Origin: RGIG7450 sp045577655
GTDB taxonomy: Bacteria > Bacillota > Clostridia > RUG12999
NCBI GenBank assembly: GCA_045577655.1
Contig: JAZNIU010000006.1
Coordinates: 1-36,418 of the forward strand
Reading direction: 5' to 3'
Length of the DNA: 36,418 bases
A program made the position numbers and the translations under genes. Within the stretch, counting starts at the first letter, position 1; every line of letters starts with the position of its first letter. Shown here one piece after another: positions 6,879 to 15,120 of the stretch. The notes under the pieces were generated by a model that saw only the letters and a program-made list of their open reading frames with translations, did not search any database and was not told where the DNA came from.

Positions 6879-9311
6879 TTATTTTTTGCTGACAGCAAGC
6901 TTTCCATCTTTAATGTCTATAATAATATTATCGCCCTCGCAAATGGAATTGTCAAGCATTTCTTCGGCAAGGCGGTCTTCCACTTTTGACTGAATTGCTC
7001 TTTTGAGTGGTCTTGCGCCATACACACTGTCAAATCCTTCGTCTGCAATATATGTCACAAGAGCAGGGGTGTACTCTGCAAAAATGCCCGAAGCTTCAAG
7101 TCGTTTAACCATACCGTCAAGAAGCAACGCCGAAATTTTTTCGGTATCTTCTTTTGATAGCTGGTGGAAAACAATTATTTCATCAACCCTGTTTAAAAAT
7201 TCGGGCCTGAAAGCTCGTTTGAGCTCGCCTAAAACATCATCTTTTATTTTGTCATAGTTTGCACCGGCATCGTCTGATGTGCCGAAACCGAAAGATTTTG
7301 TTTCGGTTATAAGGCGTGCACCCACGTTTGAAGTCATAATTATAACTGTGTTGCGGAAATCCACACGTCTGCCCTGAGAATCTGTCAGAATTCCGTCGTC
7401 CATAATCTGGAGCATAATGTTGAACACGTCCGGGTGCGCCTTTTCTATTTCGTCAAACAAAATAACCGAATAGGGCTTTCTGCGCACTTTTTCTGTCAGC
7501 TGACCGCCCTCATCATATCCCACATATCCGGGAGGGGAGCCGACCAGACGGGAGACAGAATGTTTTTCCATATATTCGGACATATCAACACGAATCATAG
7601 CATTTTCGTCGCCGAACATTGCTTCCGCAAGCGCCTTTGAAAGCTCGGTTTTTCCCACGCCGGTAGGACCAAGGAAAATAAAGCTTCCTATCGGGCGTTT
7701 TGGGTCTTTAAGACCAACACGGCCACGGCGTATCGCGCGGGAAACTGCGCTCACCGCTTCCTCCTGACCGACAACACGCTCATGCAGAACTTTTTCCAGA
7801 TTTTTAAGTCTTTCGCTGTCCCCCTGGGTAAGTCTTGTTACGGGGATGTTGGTCCACTTGGAAATTTTTTCTGCAATTTCTTCGCTGCCAATGGAAAGGG
7901 ATTTTCCGCCCTGTTCGTCTGACCAGCTTTTCTTTTGCTCTTCAAGCTGTTTTTTCAGTTCTGATTCCTGGTCACGCAGAGAGGCTGCTCTCTCAAAATC
8001 CTGAGTGGAGATTGCAGCTTCTTTTTCTTTGAGCAAAGAAGAAATTTTGTTCTCAAGCTCTTTTAATGTGGGAGGCACAGTCAGAACCTGCATCCTCACC
8101 GCCGAAGCGGCTTCGTCAATAAGGTCGATAGCCTTGTCGGGCAAAAACCTGTCCGGAATATACCTCGCCGAAAGCCGAACGGCTGTTTCAATTGCCTCGT
8201 CGGTGATTGTGATTTTGTGGTGAGCCTCATATTTGTCACGAATACCTTTTAAAATTTCAATAGCTTCCTCCTCGGACGGTTCGCCAACCGTTACGGGCTG
8301 GAACCTACGTTCAAGAGCAGCATCTTTTTCAATGTGTTTTCTGTATTCGTCAAGAGTTGTTGCACCGATAACCTGAAGCTCGCCTCTGGCAAGGGCAGGC
8401 TTTAAAATGTTTGCGGCGTCTATTGCGCCCTCTGCTGCGCCGGCACCTATAATGGTGTGAATTTCGTCAATAAAGATAATAACATTACCCGCTTTTATAA
8501 CCTCGTCCATAGCTTTTTTAAGACGTTCTTCAAACTCGCCGCGGTATTTTGCGCCCGCAAGCATTGAAGAAAGGTCGAGGGTGAAAAGCCGTTTGTTCTT
8601 TAAAATCTCGGGAACGTTACCGTCTATAATATGCTGGGCAAGGCCCTCGGCAACCGCAGTCTTGCCAACGCCAGGTTCGCCAATCAGACAGGGGTTGTTT
8701 TTTGTTCTTCTGCTGAGAATCTGAACAACCCGGTCAATCTCGTCGTTACGCCCTATAACAGGGTCGATTTTCCCTGATTTTGCAAGCTCGGTAAGGTCAC
8801 GCCCGAACTTGTTGAGTTCAGGGGTTGATTTGTTTCCGCCAGCCAAGCCCTCTTTTTTGGCGTAAGGATTTTCCTCCGTCAAAAGCTTGATGATGTATGC
8901 ATAAAGGTCGGCTGGGTCAACAGAAAATTCTGCCAGAATTCTTATGGCAAGCCCCTCTCCCTCGGCAAGTATTGCCAGAAGAATGTGTTCGGTACCGATG
9001 AAATTGTTGTTTAAATTTCTTGCCTGGTGAACGCTCAGCTCAAGCACATTTTTTGTACGGGGAGTAAAACCTGCAGTGTGGCTCGCCACCTGACCGGAAG
9101 GGTAATAGCTGGACAAAACTTCATAAAGGTCGGCATAGGAAACCCCTCTTGAGAGAAGCGCTTTCGCCGCAATTCCCTCTTCCTCTTTTGCAAGGCCTAA
9201 AAGAAGGTGCTCTGTGCCCACAACACCGCCGCCAAACTCGGAAGCTCCTTCCTGAGCATATCGTATGGCAATGGCGGCACGTTCTGTTAATTTAAAACCG
9301 TTTATTTCCAT
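6879..9311 (-). CDS. clpC: ATP-dependent Clp protease ATPase subunit ClpC
   Basis: 810 aa AAA+ unfoldase that feeds substrates, including arginine-phosphorylated proteins, to ClpP. Order: Clp N-terminal repeats (about 1-145), first AAA module with Walker A GEPGVGKT (211-218) and Walker B FIDEIH (280-285), UVR/coiled-coil middle domain that binds McsA/MecA-type adaptors (about 416-460), second AAA module with GPTGVGKT (548-555), and a Clp C-terminal domain. The start follows GAGGTAG. It lies 4 nt after mcsB. ClpP itself is not in the window. The length is usual for ClpC. Confidence 0.98.
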   Translation of the reverse strand: MEINGFKLTERAAIAIRYAQEGASEFGGGVVGTEHLLLGLAKEEEGIAAKALLSRGVSYADLYEVLSSYYPSGQVASHTAGFTPRTKNVLELSVHQARNLNNNFIGTEHILLAILAEGEGLAIRILAEFSVDPADLYAYIIKLLTEENPYAKKEGLAGGNKSTPELNKFGRDLTELAKSGKIDPVIGRNDEIDRVVQILSRRTKNNPCLIGEPGVGKTAVAEGLAQHIIDGNVPEILKNKRLFTLDLSSMLAGAKYRGEFEERLKKAMDEVIKAGNVIIFIDEIHTIIGAGAAEGAIDAANILKPALARGELQVIGATTLDEYRKHIEKDAALERRFQPVTVGEPSEEEAIEILKGIRDKYEAHHKITITDEAIETAVRLSARYIPDRFLPDKAIDLIDEAASAVRMQVLTVPPTLKELENKISSLLKEKEAAISTQDFERAASLRDQESELKKQLEEQKKSWSDEQGGKSLSIGSEEIAEKISKWTNIPVTRLTQGDSERLKNLEKVLHERVVGQEEAVSAVSRAIRRGRVGLKDPKRPIGSFIFLGPTGVGKTELSKALAEAMFGDENAMIRVDMSEYMEKHSVSRLVGSPPGYVGYDEGGQLTEKVRRKPYSVILFDEIEKAHPDVFNIMLQIMDDGILTDSQGRRVDFRNTVIIMTSNVGARLITETKSFGFGTSDDAGANYDKIKDDVLGELKRAFRPEFLNRVDEIIVFHQLSKEDTEKISALLLDGMVKRLEASGIFAEYTPALVTYIADEGFDSVYGARPLKRAIQSKVEDRLAEEMLDNSICEGDNIIIDIKDGKLAVSKK

Positions 9312-9315
9312 AAAA

Positions 9316-10317
9316 CTACCTCTTTTCTGCTAAAAATTCGCGCAATAGCCGTGCGCGCTCCTCGTCCCGCTTTTTAACGTTGTCCTCTTTGATGAGGTTG
9401 GTAATGTGAGCGGGCTGCATAGTTATGATAAGACGCGTCAAATCCTGTGCGGAAATGTTTTCCAGCACCTTTGTGTTTATTCCCATTTTCACATATGGCA
9501 CAAGCGACATAAACTCGTCGCTGCTCATGGTATATGCGCTTTTCATTGTACCGAAAGCGCGGGAAACCTTGTCTTTAAAAAGGACGGGATTGTTTCTTAA
9601 AAGAGTGTCGCAAATGTGACGCTCCTTTTCAATTATCATATCCACAACACCAATAAGCTTTTCAAGAGTTTCCTTTTCGGAGATGCCCAGAGTCACCTGA
9701 TTGGACACCTGATAAATGTTGGCACCTGCACTGCTGCCCTCGCCATACATCCCCCGCACAACACATCCCAGCTTCTGGGCGGCAGCAATAATATTGTCAA
9801 TGTTACCGGAAATGGTGAGCGCAGGCAGATGGAGCATAACAGAAGCTCGCATACCTGTTCCCACGTTGGTGGGGCATTTTGTAAGATAGCCATACTTTTC
9901 GCTGAAAGCATAGGGCAGATTTTTTTCTAAAACATCGTCTATTTCTGAAATTTTGGCATAAGCACTTTCAAGGTCGTAGCCACTTAAAATACACTGCAAC
10001 CTGAGGTGATCCTCCTCGCAAACCATTATGCTTACATCGTCACCTACGAACACTCCGCAGGGGAGAGAGGAGGATATGAGCTCGGGGCTTATTGTGTGGT
10101 CTTCAAGAAGCATCATTTTATAAACTGTTTCCGCTTCCGAAATGTTTATAAAATCAAGGTTCTGCCCCGACAAAACAGATTTTGTTTTATCGATTATGGT
10201 GTTTGCGTGGTGGGCAGACATTTTGCCGGGAAAAGGAAACCCTTCAATGTTGCGGGCAAGCCGTATCCGGGTGCTTAAACACACGTCTGTTTCTTTTCCG
10301 TTTTGTTCATACCACAT
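9316..10317 (-). CDS. mcsB: protein arginine kinase McsB
   Basis: 333 aa, in the phosphagen kinase fold. It phosphorylates arginines to mark proteins for ClpCP and inactivates CtsR under stress. Visible: STRIRLARN (15-23), the catalytic-acid loop EEDH (101-104), and CPTNVGTGMRAS (148-159) with the active-site Cys. The phosphoarginine-sensing RDxxRA motif is present as RDEERA (317-322) near the C-terminus, so allosteric activation is probably kept. It is slightly shorter than Bacillus McsB. It lies 2 nt after mcsA. Confidence 0.97.
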   Translation of the reverse strand: MWYEQNGKETDVCLSTRIRLARNIEGFPFPGKMSAHHANTIIDKTKSVLSGQNLDFINISEAETVYKMMLLEDHTISPELISSSLPCGVFVGDDVSIMVCEEDHLRLQCILSGYDLESAYAKISEIDDVLEKNLPYAFSEKYGYLTKCPTNVGTGMRASVMLHLPALTISGNIDNIIAAAQKLGCVVRGMYGEGSSAGANIYQVSNQVTLGISEKETLEKLIGVVDMIIEKERHICDTLLRNNPVLFKDKVSRAFGTMKSAYTMSSDEFMSLVPYVKMGINTKVLENISAQDLTRLIITMQPAHITNLIKEDNVKKRDEERARLLREFLAEKR

Positions 10318-10319
10318 AG

Positions 10320-10811
10320 TCAGATTCCTCCTTCCAGCTCTTTTATCTTGTCACGGTAAATTGCTGCAGACTCAAAATCCTCTGCCATAACCGCCGATTT
10401 AAGCTTTTCTTTAAGACCTTCGATGTCTCTTTGTTTTTTTATTTTCTCGTCCGCCTCCTCGGGCATTTTGCCTGTGTGGCGGGTGCTGCCGTGAATGCGT
10501 TTTATAATGGGGTCAAGATATTTTTCAAAAGTGTCATAACAGCTGCTACAACCCACTTTTGAGTTTTTGGAAAATTCCGAGAGGCTCATGCCGCAGGCAG
10601 GACAAATTGTGTCTGCGGTGAGAGAGGGGGCAATGCCTTTTCCCATAAACCCGCTGATAAGGTCGCTCATATCAAGCAACAGGTCGGGACTTCCGAAAAG
10701 CCCCATTTCTTTTGCACAAACCTCGCACACTTTAAATTCTTCTTTTTTTCCGTTTATATTTCGTGAGAAAAACACGTTAGCTTCTCTTTTTAAACATTTT
10801 GGACAAATCAT
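10320..10811 (-). CDS. mcsA: McsB activator protein McsA
   Basis: 163 aa. Four zinc-binding CxxC pairs can be seen: Cys3/6, 29/32, 70/73 and 88/91. A C-terminal UVR domain (about 127-163, LKEKLKSAVMAEDFESAAIY) follows. McsA binds and activates McsB and CtsR; its cysteines make it a candidate sensor of thiol or metal stress. The start follows GAAAGGAG. It lies between ctsR and mcsB in one transcript. Length and Cys pattern match the family. Confidence 0.95.
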   Translation of the reverse strand: MICPKCLKREANVFFSRNINGKKEEFKVCEVCAKEMGLFGSPDLLLDMSDLISGFMGKGIAPSLTADTICPACGMSLSEFSKNSKVGCSSCYDTFEKYLDPIIKRIHGSTRHTGKMPEEADEKIKKQRDIEGLKEKLKSAVMAEDFESAAIYRDKIKELEGGI

Positions 10812-10827
10812 TTTCAGGTTCTCCTTT

Positions 10828-11274
10828 CTAATTGAGCTGCATCAGCATGGATTTAAACAGCTGCGCACGTAAGAAATCTTTCGGTCCCTTAAGCGAAGCA
10901 AAATTCCTGTCGCTGAGCGCTGATATAATTATTGCCGCTTCACGTTCGGTTATAACATCATATTCCCATAAATTGCAAGTTATTGCTTTTGCAGAAGCAA
11001 AATCGATTTTTTCTCCTATGGAATTCACAACATGCATAACAATGTTGTCGGACGGATGAACAATACGTTTTATGGAAATGTACCCGCCGCCACCGCGTCG
11101 GCTTTCCACAACATAACCGCGCTCGCTGGTAAACCGGGTTGAAATTACATAGTTTATCTGGGAGGGAACACAACCAAAGTGCTCCGCAAGCTCGTTTCTG
11201 CGAATTTCCGCATACCCGTCACTTCCCGCAATACGCTCGTTTATAAATTTTTCTATAATATCTGAAATATTCAC
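10828..11274 (-). CDS. ctsR: class III stress gene repressor CtsR
   Basis: 148 aa repressor of clp genes, with a winged helix-turn-helix N-terminal half and a dimerising C-terminal half. The wing holds the glycine-rich heat-sensing loop RGGGG (60-64). The start is taken as GTG 11274 (MNISDIIEKF), 7 nt after AGAGGTG; another GTG three codons earlier is part of the ribosome binding site. First gene of the ctsR-mcsA-mcsB-clpC operon, with a CtsR operator just upstream, so it represses its own operon. Loss of repression by heat or McsB frees clpC. Confidence 0.96.
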   Translation of the reverse strand: MNISDIIEKFINERIAGSDGYAEIRRNELAEHFGCVPSQINYVISTRFTSERGYVVESRRGGGGYISIKRIVHPSDNIVMHVVNSIGEKIDFASAKAITCNLWEYDVITEREAAIIISALSDRNFASLKGPKDFLRAQLFKSMLMQLN

Positions 11275-11294
11275 AAAAAGCACCTCTTTTCGAC

Positions 11295-11311
11295 TTTGAC
11301 TATCTTTGACC
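11295..11311 (-). promoter_or_regulatory. CtsR operator
   Basis: On the minus strand GGTCAAA-GAT-AGTCAAA, which matches the CtsR heptad direct repeat (A/GGTCAAA-NAN-A/GGTCAAA). It lies just downstream of the predicted transcription start and 20 nt before the ctsR start codon. Confidence 0.95.
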
Positions 11312-11321
11312 TTATGAACAT

Positions 11322-11350
11322 ATTCTAAACCATAGGAAGTAAAAATTCAA
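11322..11350 (-). promoter_or_regulatory. promoter of the ctsR-mcsA-mcsB-clpC operon
   Basis: On the minus strand TTGAAT (11350-11345) and TAGAAT (11327-11322) with a 17-nt spacer. The CtsR operator begins 10 nt after the -10 box. Confidence 0.82.
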
Positions 11351-11351
11351 T

Positions 11352-11405
11352 AATAAAAATGGGCGAAAAATTTAAATTAGCTGATTAAAGCTTAATTTTT
11401 CGCCC
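11352..11405 (-). terminator. terminator of the nif3-radC-lspA-rluD operon
   Basis: On the minus strand, arms GGGCGAAAAATT and AATTTTTCGCCC flank a loop of about 20 nt, followed by ATTTTTATT. It is 12 nt after the rluD stop and directly before the ctsR promoter. Confidence 0.85.
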
Positions 11406-11417
11406 AAAATCTTTTAT

Positions 11418-12323
11418 TTACGCTTTTTTTAATTTGCTTACTATTTTTTCAAAATAATCAGGCAGGGGAGAGGAAAATTCCATATACTCCTGTGAAATGG
11501 GGTGAACAAAACCTATTGTTGCCGCGTGAAGAAGCTGACCATTTGCCGAAAGAGGTTCTTTTTTTACTCCGTAAACAGGGTCGCATGCAACAGGGTGACC
11601 GAGCGAGCTCATGTGAACTCTTATCTGGTGAGTTCGTCCCGTTTCAAGCTTTAAAGATAAAAGCGAATATCTCTCAAACTCTTCCAAAACTTTGTAGTGG
11701 GTTGTTGCCTCGCGACCGTGGTCATAGTTTATGGCCATCTTTTTTCTGTCCTTGGTGCTTCTGCCTATCGGACCTTCTATGGTACCCTCGGTTTCTTTTA
11801 AATGACCGTGGACAAGAGCTATATATTTCCTTGTGAGAGAGTGTTCTTTTATCTGGGAAGCAAGACCAAGGTGTGCTTTGTCTGTTTTTGCAACAAGAAG
11901 AAGACCACTGGTATCTTTGTCAATTCTGTGGACAATTCCCGGGCGGGCAACACCGCCGATTCCCGACAGACTGTCCCCGCAGTGATGCAAAAGTGCATTG
12001 ACAAGAGTTCCGCTGCTGTTTCCTGCCGCCGGGTGGACAACCATACCCTGCGGTTTGTTTACAACAAGCAGATGACTGTCTTCATACACAATGTCAAGAG
12101 GTATGTCCTGTGCAAGGGCAGTGTCAGGCGTGGGTTCGGGCAGAGAAAAGGAAACCTCGTCGCCCGTTTTAAGCCTGAGACTTACTTTTGCCGTCTTTCC
12201 TCCGACAAAAATCATACCCTCTGCGGCAAGCTTTGCAATATATGAACGTGAAAGGTCTGTTGTTTCAGACAAAAACTTGTCCAGTCTGAGACCGGCAAAT
12301 TCTTCGCTTACCACAAGCAACAT
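11418..12323 (-). CDS. RluD/RluA family rRNA pseudouridine synthase
   Basis: 301 aa. An N-terminal S4-like RNA-binding domain (about 12-60, with RLDKFLSE) precedes the pseudouridine synthase domain. The catalytic Asp is D135 in HRID (132-135, followed by KDTSG). Later motifs GRTHQIRVH and GHPVACDPVYG are also present. Relatives such as RluD and Bacillus YlyB modify 23S rRNA; the exact uridine is not predictable. It lies 12 nt after lspA, an arrangement common in Firmicutes (lspA-rluD/ylyB), and is the last gene of its operon. Confidence 0.95.
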   Translation of the reverse strand: MLLVVSEEFAGLRLDKFLSETTDLSRSYIAKLAAEGMIFVGGKTAKVSLRLKTGDEVSFSLPEPTPDTALAQDIPLDIVYEDSHLLVVNKPQGMVVHPAAGNSSGTLVNALLHHCGDSLSGIGGVARPGIVHRIDKDTSGLLLVAKTDKAHLGLASQIKEHSLTRKYIALVHGHLKETEGTIEGPIGRSTKDRKKMAINYDHGREATTHYKVLEEFERYSLLSLKLETGRTHQIRVHMSSLGHPVACDPVYGVKKEPLSANGQLLHAATIGFVHPISQEYMEFSSPLPDYFEKIVSKLKKA

Positions 12324-12335
12324 CCAAAAACCTCC

Positions 12336-12791
12336 TTATAAAATATCTCCGTCCTTGGAGAAAATAAGCAAAAAGATAAAAAGTGCCGCGCCAACGCACA
12401 CAAAAATGTCTGCCACATTGAAAACGGCAAAATTTATCAGACGGAAATCGAAAAAGTCTATAACATAACCAAATCTGATGCGGTCGACAAGGTTGCCGGT
12501 GCCGCCGGCAATTATAAGAGAAAAGGAAAGAAGCAAAAACTTGTTTTGCGGCTTTTTCCTTACTATATACACAATTATCGCTGCAATAATTATAATGGGT
12601 GCGGCTATAAGGAACACCCGGCTGCCCGCAAGCATGCTGAACGCAGCGCCGGTGTTGCGGACATAGGTTAAATGAAACACATTTTCTATCAGCGGTATGG
12701 TCTGGGAAAGAGCCATCCCCGAGTCCACCAGGTATTTGGTGTAAAAGTCCGCCGCTATTAAAATAATTGTAAGTATTATATAAAAAATCAT
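12336..12791 (-). CDS. lspA: lipoprotein signal peptidase LspA (signal peptidase II)
   Basis: 151 aa inner-membrane aspartyl protease with four hydrophobic segments. It cleaves the signal peptide of diacylglyceryl-modified lipoproteins. The catalytic pair is D103 (NLVDRI) and D128 (FNVADI); the conserved VRNTGAAFS motif (44-52) is also present. It follows radC by 4 nt and precedes the pseudouridine synthase gene. Length and motifs are ordinary. Confidence 0.97.
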   Translation of the reverse strand: MIFYIILTIILIAADFYTKYLVDSGMALSQTIPLIENVFHLTYVRNTGAAFSMLAGSRVFLIAAPIIIIAAIIVYIVRKKPQNKFLLLSFSLIIAGGTGNLVDRIRFGYVIDFFDFRLINFAVFNVADIFVCVGAALFIFLLIFSKDGDIL

Positions 12792-12795
12792 TTGA

Positions 12796-13479
12796 TCAGC
12801 CCAGCTTTCCTATATCTGCAAGAGAAATATACCCGTCTCCGCCGGTGATGATATGGTCAATAACGGCTATCTCAAGCGGTTTTGCAATTGCAATTATATC
12901 TCTTGTGACCTGTAAATCATCGTGCGAGGGAACAAGCATGCCGTTGGTGTGATTGTGAATAAGCGCAATTCTGTCCGTCTCATTGTCGAAAGCAAAATTT
13001 ATGACATCTCGGATGTTTATCGCAACGCTTGAAATTTTACCGGTCGCAAGTTTACGGGAAGACACAATCTCGTTTTTGGGAGAAAGGGCAACTGCATAAA
13101 ATTCTTCAACAGTCTTGTTTTTCATAAGCTTTACCGCATAGGCGCCAAGGTCACCCGACCCACGGATAACCTCTGCCTCTTCTGCAGAAAGAAAAAGGTC
13201 GAGCTTTGAAAGCATATTGAGAAATATTGCGGTGCTCATGCCAACGCCCGGTTGTTTCACAAGAGTCGAAATGTCTGCATTTAAAACGGCTTTGACAGAA
13301 CCAAAGGTCTTGAGCAGATTTTTTGCTATCGGCTTGGTATCTTTCCGGGGAATTGAATAAAACAGAAGCATTTCAAGAACCTCGTAAGGCTCAAATGCTT
13401 CAAACCCGCCCGATTTTACATAACGCGTCCTGACACGGCTTCTGTGAGACGAAGCATCGTTTGTTAGTCTGTTTGGCAT
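12796..13479 (-). CDS. radC: RadC/JAB-domain protein (UPF0758)
   Basis: 227 aa. A helix-hairpin-helix-like region (about 60-85, VKQPGVG) comes before a JAB1/MPN-type metal-binding domain. The zinc ligand pattern HxH-x7-S-x2-D is complete: His175, His177, Ser185, Asp188. The usual HNHPSG is here HNHTNG, a mild departure next to intact ligands. The biochemical role of RadC is unsettled; despite the name, a repair function has not held up. It sits between nif3-like and lspA, 8 nt after the former. Confidence 0.92.
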   Translation of the reverse strand: MPNRLTNDASSHRSRVRTRYVKSGGFEAFEPYEVLEMLLFYSIPRKDTKPIAKNLLKTFGSVKAVLNADISTLVKQPGVGMSTAIFLNMLSKLDLFLSAEEAEVIRGSGDLGAYAVKLMKNKTVEEFYAVALSPKNEIVSSRKLATGKISSVAINIRDVINFAFDNETDRIALIHNHTNGMLVPSHDDLQVTRDIIAIAKPLEIAVIDHIITGGDGYISLADIGKLG

Positions 13480-13487
13480 AAAAACTC

Positions 13488-14267
13488 CTATATTGATTTA
13501 AAAACATTTGTGTTGGCGGCAGATTTTATAATTTCCACATCTGCATCCGCCAGCAGTTTTTCAAATATATCCATTACAAAAATTTCTGTATCATAGTGAC
13601 CGGCACAAATAACGTTTGTGCCAAGCTCTGCGGCGTCTCTTGCCGACGAATATTTAACGTCGCCTGTAATAAAAACATCCACAAGCTCGGCGTTTGCCGC
13701 AGTAATAAGGCTTCCTCCGCTGCCGCTGCAGGTAAGTGCGGTTTTTATAATGGCATCATCATTGCCCACATAGCTGATGGAGGACAGACCAAGCTTTTTT
13801 GCAATGTGCGCGGCAAGCTCTTTTAATGTGCAGGGGGAGTGGGGCTCTGAAATTCTTGCAAGACCAAACTCTTTTCCCTCTTCTATGGAATGGTGGCGGG
13901 AGTTTTTAAACCCATAAAGATTTACCAGATAGTCGTTTATTCCGCCCGGAGCACAGTCTAAATTGGTGTGCGCCGAATAAAGAGCAATTCCGTTTTCTAT
14001 CATATATAATAGTGCACAACCCAGCGGTGTGTCTGCAGTGATTTTATTTATGGGGTCAAACATGACAGGGTGGTGAGTTACAATAAGCTCTGCACCCGCC
14101 TCTTTTGCCTCTTTGGCAACGCCTATGTCAAAATCCAGCGAAACAAGCACTTTTTTCACCTGTTTTTGCCTGTTTCCGACAATCAGACCAACATTGTCCC
14201 AACTGCAAGCGTATGAGGTGGGACAAAAACTCTCTATTTTCTTTGCAATATCGTCTATATAAGCCAT
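13488..14267 (-). CDS. Nif3-like dinuclear metal centre protein (DUF34)
   Basis: 259 aa. Metal-binding residues of the Nif3/YqfO family are in place: THHPVMFDP (64-72, His65 and His66), SAHTNLDCAPGG (98-109, Asp104), and GHYDTE near residue 223. These proteins form hexamers with two metals per subunit. Some are annotated as GTP cyclohydrolase 1 type 2; the true reaction is unclear. This is the short form, lacking the inserted PII-like domain of Bacillus YqfO. First gene of the four-gene operon ending with the pseudouridine synthase. Confidence 0.93.
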   Translation of the reverse strand: MAYIDDIAKKIESFCPTSYACSWDNVGLIVGNRQKQVKKVLVSLDFDIGVAKEAKEAGAELIVTHHPVMFDPINKITADTPLGCALLYMIENGIALYSAHTNLDCAPGGINDYLVNLYGFKNSRHHSIEEGKEFGLARISEPHSPCTLKELAAHIAKKLGLSSISYVGNDDAIIKTALTCSGSGGSLITAANAELVDVFITGDVKYSSARDAAELGTNVICAGHYDTEIFVMDIFEKLLADADVEIIKSAANTNVFKSI

Positions 14268-14294
14268 TTAACATCCCTCTTTTCCACTAAAATT

Positions 14295-14323
14295 AGTATA
14301 ACATAACGCAAGAATTAAGTAAA
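14295..14323 (-). promoter_or_regulatory. promoter of the nif3-like operon
   Basis: On the minus strand TTTACT (14323-14318) and TATACT (14300-14295) with 17 nt between. It is divergent from the S10 promoter about 70 nt away. Confidence 0.75.
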
Positions 14324-14391
14324 TAGTAATTTTTTGTGCAACTTGTATAAAAAACTTTAAAAAAAGAAGCAAAATTTCTACATCAAAAACA

Positions 14392-14420
14392 TTGTAAAAT
14401 GGGCATAAATAATATATAAT
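14392..14420 (+). promoter_or_regulatory. promoter of the S10-spc-alpha supercluster
   Basis: TTGTAA (14392-14397) and TATAAT (14415-14420), spacer 17 nt; transcription would start near 14427. I saw no comparably strong promoter later in the cluster. Confidence 0.85.
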
Positions 14421-14426
14421 ATTGAG

Positions 14427-14733
14427 TGCTGTGACTAAAGGCGGTCGATGAAGCGGGAGGTTGCACCGGGTCTGCAAATAGCAGAAAACCGGAATTTCCG
14501 TGGAGATTTGTCCGATTTTAAACCGGGCGGCAGAGTCACTGTACACAAAAGCGAGTATGTCAGGGGATAAGTGTGTAATCTACTGATTTTAGGCGTTGTG
14601 TGCCCGGAAAGCCAGGCTTTTCGGGTTATTTTGAAGGGCGACATGACACGCCCGGATTAGTGTGCAGAATTTTGTTGTCGCAATACCGAAGGGTATAACT
14701 TTAGCAGCTAAAAAAATTCAGGAGGCGACATTT
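14427..14733 (+). promoter_or_regulatory. structured leader of the S10 operon
   Basis: About 300 nt of untranslated leader; with the divergent promoters it fills the only gene-free stretch above 300 nt (14268-14733). GTGACT at 14431-14436 can pair with AGTCAC at 14534-14539, closing a domain that holds TCTGC/GCAGA and CCGGAA hairpins. TACACA (14542-14547) pairs with TGTGTA (14572-14577). A terminator-like hairpin follows at 14603. CCGGGCG at 14523-14529 is complementary to both GCCCGG (14602-14607) and CGCCCGG (14649-14655), which allows alternative folds. Control by a ribosomal protein is plausible (L4 does this in E. coli) but not shown by sequence. Confidence 0.6.
14603..14632 (+). terminator. 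candidate attenuator hairpin in the S10 leader
   Basis: Arms CCCGGAAAGC (14603-14612) and GCTTTTCGGG (14616-14625), loop CAG, ten pairs with one G-U, followed by TTATTTT. It has the form of an intrinsic terminator placed about 100 nt before rpsJ. Confidence 0.6.
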
Positions 14734-15048
14734 ATGGCAGCTACACCAAAAATGAGAATCAGGCTTAAAGCGTATGAACATACTTTGATTGACCAGGCGG
14801 CAGCAAAGATTGTTGATACAGCTAAAAGAACAGGTTCCAAAGTATCGGGACCTATTCCCCTTCCCACAAAGAAGGAAGTTATCACTATCTTAAGAGCGGT
14901 ACACAAGTACAAAGATTCCAGAGAACAGTTTGAACTTCGTACCCACAAAAGACTTGTTGATATCATAGCACCTACACCCAAAACTGTAGAAGCTCTCAAA
15001 AAGTTAGATTTGGCAGCAGGCGTAGAAATCGAAATCAAGTTGATATAA
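14734..15048 (+). CDS. rpsJ: 30S ribosomal protein S10
   Basis: 104 aa, first gene of the S10 operon. S10 sits in the head of the 30S subunit, and in other bacteria it also serves as NusE in transcription antitermination. MRIRLKAYEH (7-16), SGPIPLPTK and THKRLVDI are conserved S10 signatures. The start ATG 14734 lies 8 nt after GGAGG and gives the usual length; a longer in-frame reading from GTG 14662 runs through the leader and has no ribosome binding site. A 99-nt gap with hairpins follows before rplC. Confidence 0.98.
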   Translation: MAATPKMRIRLKAYEHTLIDQAAAKIVDTAKRTGSKVSGPIPLPTKKEVITILRAVHKYKDSREQFELRTHKRLVDIIAPTPKTVEALKKLDLAAGVEIEIKLI

Positions 15049-15101
15049 GGTAGTATATATAATAAGGAAGTCATCCGGTCATGAGCTTGAGTTCCGGTCA
15101 T

Positions 15102-15120
15102 GTTGACAAAAAAGGTCAAC
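15102..15120 (+). other. intercistronic hairpin between rpsJ and rplC
   Basis: Arms GTTGAC and GTCAAC around an A-rich loop. Just upstream TCCGGTCATG occurs twice (15074-15083 and 15093-15102). The function is unknown; it could protect or process the message. Confidence 0.5.

Noticed and set aside
14435..14644. Minus-strand frames across the S10 leader
   Set aside because: No ribosome binding site, no family resemblance, and the stretch is explained as a structured leader transcribed on the plus strand.
14644..14661. A five-codon leader peptide (ATG ACA CGC CCG GAT TAG) in the S10 leader
   Set aside because: Only a weak AGGG lies upstream and the codons are part of paired segments; there is no cluster of regulatory codons.
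14662..14733. N-terminal extension of S10 from GTG 14662
   Set aside because: No ribosome binding site at 14662, while ATG 14734 has GGAGG and gives the standard 104-aa S10.
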